Shown: positions 20,653-31,319 of the stretch, in pieces
Position numbering within the stretch: the stretch's first letter is position 1
Layout: every line of letters starts with the position of its first letter
Assembly: GCA_000149265.1 (NCBI GenBank)
Contig: CH002966.1
Coordinates: 60,943-124,942, forward strand
DNA length: 64,000 bases
Direction: 5' to 3'
Origin: Ciona savignyi
Taxonomy: Eukaryota > Chordata > Ascidiacea > Phlebobranchia > Cionidae
Notes under the pieces: generated by a model
The model's input: the letters and a program-made list of their open reading frames with translations, nothing else
Told to the model about the DNA's origin: nothing
Database searches by the model: none
Translations under genes and position numbers: made by a program

Positions 20653-22135
20653 AATTTCGCTTGGTGATTCCTATAGTAGCAAAGTCAGGTGTGTTTGTTT
20701 GGACAAATATTGTTTAAACATATTTATGAAGACACGTTTCGTTTTGGCAACGCATTCTATGTCTGCTGACAAACTGTACATTGAGGCACAACTATAGAAG
20801 AACCTGACTTAGAATTATTCCTTAGCGCTGTCCTCTTTGCTAAATACAACGAGATAAACAGATTGCAAAAATATTATAGGCAGAGGGAGAGCTTTTAAAA
20901 ACGTTGGGATATCCAAGTGCCAAAATTTATCAGGGTATCTTGGAAGCAGAAAATTGTAAAAATGTATTGCGTTATAGTAGTAATGTGTTTTTGCATCTTA
21001 ATTGTCAGTGCGAGCAATATTTAGTCTTTAGTTTTTATGTCCGTGCTGTTTTTATATACCCATTAAAAACAGTACCCAACTCATTAAATTTCATACGTTT
21101 ATTTTTCTTTCAAGCAACTAGCAGTTCTAAACAAGTAACCAACCATCAACGTCTGTTTTTAATTGCAGGGTGATTAATTTTTCATTGCCGGAGCAGAAAA
21201 TCCTTTTAGCAGACCTCTCCTGTAAATCGATAGAACCGCCATATACGACGTTACTTATCTACCATATTCACTACAGTACGACTGTTTTCGCAAGATAGAC
21301 GTTTCGACCGTAAAAAGCTGACATGGAAAAGGAAGGCAACCGCTTATATGTGATATGGAGCAAAGCAAAATGTTGATGCGATATGGTTTAACATTGCTTA
21401 TTTATAACCATACTGGTAAAACTTACAACATTAAAAAGGAAACTGCCCCAGGCAATTTGCGACCAAAGTAATTAGTGGAACGCACTTATATGGTTCTTGA
21501 AACGTAATGTGTAACAATTGTAATGACTTGATCTGATTTGACTATAAGATTAGAATAAAAGATAAGAGTCCCCGCTGTAGGCTAGGATCAGGTTCAGGAT
21601 TACGAGGATACTTAGTTTTAGGATATGATTAATACCCGATCGTGCCAGATGCTCCAAGTGTCACGAAGTACCAGAAAACATGCATTGAGAGAAATGTGTT
21701 ATTCATAACCTACTCCTACGGGCATCTAAAATTGTATAAATTGGATACTTCGTAATATGAAAGAACCGAAGTCGCAAGACGATCGATAAATTTAAATTAA
21801 GTCCCCGACAATTAGGTCAATACTTAATTTAAAGTGCTTTTAAATTGTGGAAGGTAATTAGCTCATAATGTCGCCAAAACTCTGTGATGACGCTGTAGCA
21901 GAGACTATATAATACTAATGACCAAGAAAATTGTTTAATCTCGTGCGGTATATGAAAGATACAGTTAAGATCAATATAGCGTATAGTAGGCCTAATACGG
22001 AAACACTTTTTTACGATAAAAGCCACCGATGCTTATACCAATTTTAAAAAAACGCGCTTTAGGGGCGAGTGCATTGTGGATTTAAATCTTTGTCCGGTAA
22101 AAATACACATTTTCCAATTTTTTTACAAAATAATC

Positions 22136-22185
22136 TTGGTGAGGAGCCCATCATGGGTTCGATACCTATCCAGACAAAAAATCTA
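22136..22185 (+). repeat. SINE-B 3' fragment
   Basis: 'gaggagcccatcatgggttcg' and flanking bases match the second half of SINE-B. Confidence 0.6.
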
Positions 22186-22988
22186 GCAATATTATTTTGT
22201 CGAAATTAGTATTGCCTTTAGGAAGTGCAATTGTCTCATGGGAATGCAAAAGCGAATTTCTGTCAAGCACGCCATGGTCGCATTACGTATCGACGGCTTC
22301 AGGTCCACTGAGAGCTACATTACTGGTCGATAAATTGACCAGGAAAGCAAGCGAGCTGCTTCAGTCCAAGAAGTAATCTTTCAGAACGCTTATTCCGCCC
22401 TGAGAGAGAGAGAGGAGCAGCCGCACTCAGATTGTGTTCAACAAATGCACCTATAAACAGTTCGAATATTTGCAGATAGGCTGACTTTAGAAATACGCAA
22501 ACCAATTCCTCATAGCTGACTAAAATTCTACTTAAGACAGAATTTTTCACTGCTTTTATCTAAGATCTTTTGAAAACAAAAAGCAGTTTTTGAGGCTTTT
22601 TTTTATATGATAACGAACTACACAATTAAATCAAGTGAAGCGATTATTTAGAGAGACGAACATACGCCCTCAGTTAAACCATACTCACCAATTTCGCTAC
22701 GGTCTGTTTTATACGAGGTAATTGCGTCGCGCGTCGTGTGCGTATGAGAGGATTTTGTTTGATCGAAGGTTACTAACGCCAAGCCGGAGGCAAATAAGAT
22801 TGCGAAAACACTAAATCAAGATTTCATAACGTTTTACAACTGTTTGTCTAACGCAGTTAATGGCTAGGTATTGTAGAGAGCGTTATTTGTGTTTATTCCG
22901 TTTACAAGGGATTCGATAAGATTCAGTTCAGTAAACGGAAAACTATATTTCCCAGCAGGTGTTGTTAAACTCGTAGAATTAACTGAAT

Positions 22989-24407
22989 ATGGATTTTTTA
23001 GTAAAGCAAGCTCTCGGAGGTAAGAACTTTACAAATACTTTGCTTACTTGCCCTATAACTGTTGTGGTGTTTCCTTGTTGGACAATCAAAGGTCGGTCCA
23101 AACCGGCCATAACGTACAATGCTTCTGTCCATACCACAGGGCATACGTTTGTTCGCACAGGGCATACCGTTCGATATAAATAATTCATGCCTCCCCAAAT
23201 CCCATTTCGTCGTAAAACTTCGCAGACCTTGGCGGCAAAAAAGCTCTGCGGTTGCCCCTCTTCCGCGTTATGATTGTGTCCTCTAACTTTGCAAAGCGAA
23301 ATAACGCTTTAATTTTTTTTAAGCTACAATTGCAAATTGTTGTTGCAAAAATGTTTGACTACGGATGTTCGGTGTTTATATGCTTAGAGAATTTGATTCT
23401 TCGGATATAAACAAAAATGAGATGCTAATGAAGCGTAACTAGTTTAAATTATTAATGATGTTTCATTTTGGCCCGTTGTCCAAGAGGTGAACGCTTCCCT
23501 CGAAAACAACGGCTAACTTATTTACTTACAATGTGTGTATCATTTCTATTTTGACTGGTAGGAAAATCCGTATTATTGAGTTTTCCTTCGTTTATCGTCA
23601 GAGGAATAGCATGGACAAAATATTCATGGAACGATTTATCACGGTTATCGGCGGCTAAATCGTGCACGTAATTGTCGAATATTTTATACGGCGTGTTTTC
23701 TTTTGTGATAGAGATCTTTCTCACAACATTTATTCAATCCATTAATACATACTGAGTTAAAGCAATGCGTGGCGCGTCCACGCACATTCGTGACTAGGAG
23801 GTATAGCTGGTTTCGAACCAGTAACTCTACAACTTGCGCCCATAAGCTATAAAAACTCGGTCACAAAAGCGGAAAATTCAACAAAAAATGGCAATTACAG
23901 AATTTAAAATTGCATTTTATATAGGCTAAACAATTTAACAGGTCAATACGCTTAACTGGTTTTTATGCTATACTGATGCTTGATTGATTATTTTGTGCAA
24001 GGTACAAAAATTTAGTATTGCACAAAAATGAGTCAAGCATATCAGCTTTCCAGCCACAATATTAACATTTATAGCCTTTATAAAATTTGCAATTTTAAAT
24101 TCCATAAATCCCATTTTTTGGAATTTATAAGAATTGTTTAAAGAAACAAGAATCAAAGAATTATTTCAGCGTCCTTCGTGCCGCAGTAGGGCCAGATTCA
24201 CATTACACTTTGGCAAAAGCAGTTTTTATTATGCGCTGCTCTGTTTATCGATAATCCAATTACAACGTTTGAATGGAACGTATCTCACTGATTTAGTATC
24301 GAACGTGGTCCTAGACCCTCGACAAGTCGTGGTAAATATATACTTCAATCACATGGCTTAATTATGGGTCCCATTTGAAAAATTGGGACACATATTGTTT
24401 TTGTCCG

Positions 24408-24439
<32 letters not shown>

Positions 24440-25010
24440 TTTTCGTCAAACGCTTGACAGGCATGGCATGTCGCCCCGACATCTACCAGAAGGAATAACG
24501 GAATCGCAATGAGACTTCGCCATATGTTAGACAACATGTTCTAGATGAACAGAAACCAAAATTTTGGGGAGATAAAACCAGGGGAATTCCCCTGGGACGT
24601 TAAAAACCAAAACGATATTTTTTTCTAAAAAATTCGCTTTATCAGCTTTCCAGCCACAATATTAACATTTATAGCCTTTATAAAATTTGCAATTTTAAAT
24701 TCCATAAATCCCATTTTTTGGAATTTATAAGAATTGTTTAAAGAAACAAGAATCAAAGAATTATTTCAGCGTCCTTCGTGCCGCAATAGGGCCAGATTCA
24801 CATTACACTTTGGCAAAAGCAGTTTTTATTATGCGCTGCTCTGTTTATCGATAATCCAATTACAACGTTTGAATCGAACGTATCTCACTGATTTAGTATC
24901 GAACGTGGTCCTAGACCCTCGACAAGTCGTGGTAAATATATACGTTCAATTCACATGGCTTAATTATGGGTCCCATTTGAAAAATTAGGGACACATATTG
25001 TTTTTGTCCG

Positions 25011-25043
<33 letters not shown>

Positions 25044-28000
25044 TTTTTCGTCAAGACGCTTGACAGGCATGGCATGTCGCCCCGACATCTACCAGAAGGA
25101 ATAACGGAATCGCAATGAGACTTCGCCATATGTTAGACAACATGTTCTAGATGAACAGAAACCAAAATTTTGGGAGATAAAACCAGGGGAATTCCCCTGG
25201 GACGTTAAAAACCAAAACGATATTTTTTTCTAAAAAATTCGCTTTTTTAGGCATAGCGCTTAAACGACAGCACCAATTTAAATCAGATTTGGTGAAATGT
25301 AAGTGCATTAGTAACTGATTTAACACTAAGAAGAAATAAAAAAATTACCTAGGGAAATACCCTAAACAATAGGATTTTGTTCTTAAATCATGATTGTGAC
25401 AAGCACGCCATGTCGCCCCGACATCTACCAGAAGGAAAAATGGAATCGCAATAAAACTTTGGTATTTGTTAGACAACATGGTCTAGATATACAGAAACCA
25501 AAATTTTGGTTGATAAATCCAGGGGAATTCCCCTGGAACGTTACAAAACAAAACGGTATTTTTTTCTAAAAAACTAGATTTTTTGGGCATAGCGCTTAAA
25601 CGACAGCACCAATTTGAATCAGATTTGGTAAAATGTAAGTGCATTAGTAACTGATTTAACACTTAAAAAAAATAAAAAAAAATACTGTAGGGAAATACCC
25701 TAAACAATAAGATTTTAGTCTCAAATCATGATTGTGACAAGCACGCTATGTCGCCCCGACATCTACCATAAGGAAAAATGGAATCGCAATAAAACTTTGG
25801 TATTTGTTAGACAACATGGTCTAGATATACAGAAACCCGAATTTCCGGCGATAAATCCAAGGGGAATTCCCCTGGGTCGTTACAAAACAAAACGGTATTT
25901 TTTTCTAAAAAATTTGCCTTTTTTGGGCATAGCGCTTAAACGGCTGCTCTAATTATATTTAGATTTGGTGAAATGTTAGACCATTAGACAGTATGTGCCA
26001 ATTAAAAAAAGAAAAAAACATTTACTTAGGGTAATTACGTTAAAAACAAAGTTATGTTCCTGAATTAAGATTGTGACAGGCATGCCATATCGCACTGACA
26101 TCTCCAACAAAGAGTCTACAAATCAGATTAAAACTTTAAGAATTGTTACATAACATGACCCACATGTGTTAAAACAGAAACTTATCTACTAAACCTAGGG
26201 GAATTCCCTGATACCATGAAAACTAAATCGGGCTGTTTTGGCAATTTAGCTTCATTTCACTTCGGCGCTTGAAACACCGGTTTAATTTAAAGCATTTGTG
26301 GTGAAAATGTTCGTAAATTTAAGACGTTTATTCTTTTTTGAACTACACATGAAAAGGAAATTTGGTTTGATAACTACGGGACCCATGCGTTTATGCTTGC
26401 AGAAACAAACTACACATTCAATGTATAAAATACAAGCTGTGGTGACAAGGGACCCTGTAGCATAAATATATGGCATACAACATGTGTTTTACAAATAGTG
26501 GTGGTTAAACAGGTGGTTGACACTCTCTAGTTAGATTTATAGAAGCGTCCTATGTATCTAATGGTAACACACCAGGCACCTTTCACTTTCTCTGTAAATA
26601 AACCTACTGACGTTGTCTTTTAAATACATAGTGGCTAATTTCGGACATGTGTATCAATCAATATTAACAAATCAGAAAACTGCAGTGTCTGAATACACTT
26701 TTTAAAATACTGTGTTATACCAATGTAATCTAAACCACCACAAAATATTGATGGTTGTTTTCAAAGACGTTTTAAAGCTTGTTTTATTTTAATAGTATTG
26801 CGAATGTTGTATCTATTAATTACAGTTATCTACATTATAATACTAATGTAGCTTACAGACAGATTGAATAGTATAATATATTCATGTTCATAAATGGGTG
26901 GGAACACCAGCAGAATTACATTACTGGTCATCTTCAGATTACTTGTTCACAGTGGATTATTGAAGCTATGACAGTGTGCTCAATATGTAAGATTACTTCA
27001 GTTTTGAACGATCGTTTTGAGTCCACTGGAGCAAGTAATATTCAACATGTGTCGGGCCTCAGGTCAAGGCGATATATTGATCGCTGGTTGTGTGACGGCC
27101 GGACGATTTTTGCCATTGATACCAATCGAAGTGTATTGAATTCGATACAAACTGTGTAACTGAAAACCTATAATGGGTATAAAACTTAGCCAGTTAAATA
27201 AATAAATAAAAGATTCTACGTGACGAGTGGTTAAACCACCGACATAACATACACATATATTGAATTAGATTCAAAAAGGGTCTTAGTGACGTGGCCATCA
27301 TGGGTTTGAAGCTAGGTCTAAAATGTAAAAATATACATTTTCTGTTAAAGGAGCGACCAAGGATTTGGGAAAGATGATGGACAAAGGAGAAGAGGCCGAT
27401 CCAAAAGCAGCCGAAGCGCAAAAGGAACAACTCGAAGCGATGGCTGAACAGGAGGCGGACAGAAAAGCCAAGCACGTCAAGGCTGAGGCCGAGAGGGAAA
27501 AGGAACGACAGAGGATCAGGGACAAGGTTTGGGCGGGAAACTAAAAGGAGGGAAAGCGGGAAGAAGGCATTAAGGGAAACTGTTCACTAAAATTTATATT
27601 AGGGCATAAGAGTTAGTTTTAAACATGGGGTTGGATTTGGGTTTAGCCTTGCTCGGTTTGGCCCGCTATTGTGGTCTTCAGTCAACTTTATATGTTTCGT
27701 ATTTCGATTGATCATGAAATTAGCTGTCGGACACGACACTTACAGGTAGGGAAAATAAACTCAAAGGCTTTTTCTAAAAATCAGAGTAATCAATTAACAG
27801 TGAAATCACTTAATCGCATGCCTGTACTAAATTTAAATTTGTCGTTGGGTTATCACTGTGGTTACTGTTGGGTTGAACTAAAATTAAGCTCCCATGGTTG
27901 ACAAGTTCTTAATTGAAAAATTAAACTCAGTGGCAACAACTAATGTTAATTAACAATCTTAAATAATTACTCAGGTTTACGCCCCGAATTATCGTTCCTA

Positions 28001-30423
28001 GTAGCTCGCAATGTTATTTTATTTTACTTCGCCGTAATCGAATTTTAAAACCTCCTAAAATTGCTAGTTTAAAAATTGCACGAATTCATCTTTTTAATGG
28101 TAGCAAAGGATCGAAACCCACCGCTAGCTAGTCAATTGTGGCCTTTGCCAGGGTTGTCACCGGATATTACTTGAACAGCTAGGTCATTATTTTGAAAACA
28201 ACGGGTACAGTCGAATCTCGCTACAATGCCACCCGTCCAGACCGATGTAAAGTGACACATATTAACTTGGGTTAGTAAAGCGGCTTAAGCATACTGTACT
28301 ATACTGTAAAAGTGCTATACGGGCGAGAGTGGCATATTAGCTAGGTGGCATATTAACGATATCAGACGGTATACACAATGTAATAGCACCAGTACGGCGA
28401 ATTGAGCACAAGGTAACCCGCCCTTCGCTCTTAAATATAAAAAGACTCTATACAATAAGGTTCAGAGAAAATCTGTAAAACGACTCTTGTTTTCTCCTCA
28501 GTTAAATAATAAAGTGTGTAATAACGCTTTTCGCTCCTAAATAGTAAAATGTGTTATGACGCTTTTCGCTTTTAAATATTAAAACGATTCGAAGTTATTT
28601 TGTAAAACGACTCTTGTTTTCTCCTTAGTACGGCCTGAAGAGAAAAGACGAGATTGAAGCGGAAGAGAAGGCAAACCGGGAGCGGGAGACGGTTGGGAGG
28701 CTGGGGAGGTCGCAGCAATCCGAGGATATCGAAGATGAAGAGGATCAAAGTAGGGTCTTGGAGCTTAATGCATGAAATACTATATGCCATAGTCCGTGTG
28801 TTAATTTGACTCGAGTCAATGACTTGATTTGTGATTCGAGTCAATGACTTGATTTGTGATCGAGTCAATGACTTGATTTGTGATCGAGTCAATGACTTGA
28901 TGTCACATATCAATGTCTCAAAACAATGAATTCATCTGTGACTTGTCATCACAAAACTGCAAAAACGGAGGAAGTGGTACAATATAAGCTACAGCTGCTA
29001 GACCTATAGAAGCAATTCGGGCTCATGATAACACTAATTATTGCAAATATACAAATAAAACTTAGTTTTAACTAAGAATCGGTAAAAGGGGAAAACGGTA
29101 GTCGTTAAAACACACCCGTAATCAAATTAAATAATTTAACATTCGGTTGTTTTCCTAAAAAAACCTTGTGTATATATGAATATTCGATCGTTTTCCAGAA
29201 GGGTTGTTCTGCAATCAATACATGTCGAGATGAGATTGGGTCTGTTTGTTATTTCTTCTTTGCAATTAAGTCTTTATCGATTCGGCCTTAATTGGCTCGT
29301 CAAATAGACTGCTGACGCACTCTTAGATTGGCTGGTCGAGCGAGCTTCGCAATTAGTCGTACTCGCAAGCGTGGAACGGCTGGGCCATTAACGGGGCCAA
29401 TTTGCATAATGGCCGACTTAACTGACTACTTGTGGGACTGAGGGAAGAGGCTTTTAATATTCCAGCTTGCAAAGTTAATGAATGAATCAACGCAGAAATC
29501 GATTAAACAAGTTTTAAAACTTTAATCAGTTAAGACTTTTAATGAACCGAACAGCGTTATGTCCAGTCAAGATGCTATTCTGTGCTACGCAACATTTAAA
29601 GAACTTTTAATTTAATTTTTTTTAATTGCGATTAAAAGTTCAGCAGCACCTCGGGTTATAGTATGGCAGCATGGGGCACATCTAAAAAGATGAAAGTAGA
29701 AAAAATAAGGATGATTCGCGTTCGAGTTATTGATGAGGATATTTATGTTTATTTCGCTGTGGATAAGAAAACACAAGACGCCGGGGTGTTATTACGCGGG
29801 CGTTAGTCCGCCATGGGGTTAAAAAGAGCTATATACAACAGTAATGATTAAGTTGGTACTGTTTTTAGTTCAACCAATTAATTAACTAGGTTCGGGCAAC
29901 TTGCACTAATGTAACTTTCCCGGAGAATAAGCTGACTAATCAGTAGATAGTTTCGATTCCACAACCTATCGACTAACGGGCGACGATAAAACCGAGTAAC
30001 ACTTTTAGGCATAGTTAGTTTTTTCGTTTGCTAGCGTGCAATTCTGTAGTATCTTTGATTTTAGTGTCGAAAGAAAAATTACTGTCTTTGTCACAAGCAC
30101 TAAATGTCCCCATTTCAATGGATTGAATAAAAAAAAAGTTCTATAAAATATACTACACGTAGCAGCTTGTGGTTCCCAAATTCTGTCCATGTTGTTTAAT
30201 CACTGTCCCCTTTAGACCAACGGCAATAGCAATGAAATCTGACGATTGCCCGTGTGTTAACCCCCTTTGTTTTCCCTTTTACGGGAATAAACATTAATAA
30301 AAAAGAATGTCCCATTCTCATATTATATATTATTGTACAGGTGTCCTAGGCCAAGCGGAGAAAACTTTTAACGAACTGCAGCAAAAAGTGTCGACCGCTG
30401 CTGATGGCTGCATTATCTCATGA
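22989..30423 (+). CDS. CPLX: Complexin (SNARE-complex regulator) with C-terminal CAAX box
   Basis: Four exons join in phase: 22989-23019, 27351-27526, 28629-28749 and 30341-30423; 136 residues. The N-terminus MDFLVKQALGGATKDLGKM is the complexin amino terminus. The charged accessory helix and the SNARE-binding central helix (AEREKERQRIRDKYGLKRKDE) follow across the exon 2/3 border, at the same place as in other animals. The C-terminus is an amphipathic stretch (LGQAEKTFNELQQKV) and ends CIIS, a prenylation box, as in vertebrate complexins 3 and 4 and some insect isoforms. Complexin binds assembled SNARE bundles at synapses and both clamps and promotes vesicle fusion; the lipid would hold it on membranes. 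The exon 3 donor is weak (gtaggg); reading through would end after LELNA without the CAAX box. Intron 1 is 4.3 kb and holds a large repeat element. AATAAA at 30668. Confidence 0.95.
24041..25246. repeat. Recent 600-bp tandem duplication
   Basis: 24041-24640 and 24641-about 25246 are nearly identical, both starting 'atcagctttccagccacaat' and each including a long poly-T tract followed by the 340-bp core repeat. Few substitutions and small indels separate them, so the duplication is young. It lies in complexin intron 1. Confidence 0.93.
24360..26535 (+). mobile_element. Large non-coding element with tandem 340-bp core
   Basis: It starts with 'ttatgggtcccatttgaaaaatt' and ends '...ggttgacactctctag'. 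Inside are core units starting near 24910/25247, 25589 and 25927, spaced about 338-342 bp and marked by 'gcatagcgcttaaacg' and 'gatgtcgcccc'-type motifs ('catgtcgccccgacatctacca'). The copy at 45703-46380 has the same two ends, inverted, but only one core. No protein is coded. The CTAG-T right end is Helitron-like but no terminal hairpin is clear. Confidence 0.65.
27275..27324 (+). repeat. SINE-B 3' part beside the complexin exon 2 acceptor
   Basis: 'gtcttagtgacgtggccatcatgggtttgaagc' (shortened) matches the SINE-B end. It finishes about 27 bp before exon 2 at 27351, in sense orientation. Confidence 0.65.
27534..27660. repeat. MITE-M, left end only
   Basis: 'aaactaaaaggagggaaagcgggaagaagg' (shortened) and the 'actgttcactaaaattta' part match the left end of MITE-M. 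The right end is missing. Intron 2 of complexin. Confidence 0.55.
28200..28380. repeat. Pogo-like element remnant
   Basis: Starts 'acagtcgaatctcgctaca', like a Tigger/pogo terminal repeat, with later 'gtggcatatta' repeats. The second terminus is not found. Confidence 0.4.
28806..28902. repeat. 24-bp minisatellite, four units
   Basis: 'gagtcaatgacttgatttgtgatc' repeats four times, starting 57 bp after complexin exon 3. Confidence 0.9.
29735..30310. repeat. Decayed SINE-A (-) and SINE-A 3' fragment (+)
   Basis: 29735-30000 is a reverse diverged copy; 30207-30310 is the last third of a forward copy ('tgacgattgcccgtgtgttaa'), ending 30 bp before the last complexin exon. Confidence 0.65.
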
Positions 30424-30667
30424 GTTTTGCTATTGAACATTGCACTACTATGTGACATCATAAGGTGAATTATGCGCCAAGTAAAACGGCATATTTTAAA
30501 GCCTGGCCGAAATGTTCTTCGTCAGACCCTTCAACTACTCGACGTGCAATCATCTGGTATAGTTTTTCTCGAACTGTGTTTTGTCATAGGTTAAACTTGT
30601 TTTGTGTATATAGTCATGTATTCTTATAGAAAGCACAGTATGAGCCATAGACATCATATAAAGGTAC

Positions 30668-30673
30668 AATAAA
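30668..30673 (+). terminator. Polyadenylation signal of complexin
   Basis: AATAAA 245 bp after the stop codon. Confidence 0.5.
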
Positions 30674-31319
30674 CGTAACGTATTCGGCGACATTTTTGTC
30701 CCCTACCGTCCGTATTAAAGCTACCATAGCATTTTTCACGTTGTTGCTTAATTTTTCCACACATCTATTTCATTGGTTCTATTTCTATGTATTATCCTGC
30801 ACATAATCTTGTCGTTTGACTTCTTGTTCCATTCTTCACGTGGGGGTGCTTTTTAAACTTGATGTGCAAAACCTTTTTCTTACCTTTCAGCTGGTGACAT
30901 GTAATCTATATTCGGTATTGTTTAATTTAAAATATTGTTCAAATAAAGAATAAAAACACGACGCGGTGGTTTGTAGAACGTGTACCACAGTGCATTGTGT
31001 GATATAGGGAAGATTATCGCAGCAACCATCCCAATATACCCAACTACGGCAAGATAAAGCGGGGTTTGTGATTATACGCCAAAAGATAGGTTGTAGACAG
31101 ATACGTACATGGTAAATACTAAATTGCGTAATAACTTCAAAAAATACGGTGACTGTAAAAATTAATTGCAATCGTGCATCAAAAACGGTATGGCCTACGT
31201 AATTGGGCAAAGCGGTAAGGGTAAGTTGCTGTGGTTATTGGAGAAACGCTGTCAGAAACCAGAAGTGGTCGGGCGGTTGAATTATTGATTTCCCGTCGTG
31301 GATGGATGCAGCGCTGGGG

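Larger units (their letters stand above)
18590..22980. other. Stretch without a convincing gene
   Basis: Apart from the nested SINEs at 20233-20652 and a SINE-B end at 22136-22185 I see no supported exon. A short open piece at 20880-20935 (acceptor, then a frame reading ELLKTLGYPSAKIYQ) could be an isolated exon but matches nothing I know and has no partner exons. Confidence 0.4.

Noticed and set aside
20880-21173. Possible exon with frame ELLKTLGYPSAKIYQ
   Set aside because: No recognisable family and no partner exons; could not be tied to the FASN-type gene.
22979-23198. Reverse-strand frames over complexin exon 1
   Set aside because: They are antisense to a recognised exon and match nothing.
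26500-26535. Helitron 3' end (CTAG followed by T)
   Set aside because: The terminal hairpin and the 5' TC end are not seen, so I left the class open.
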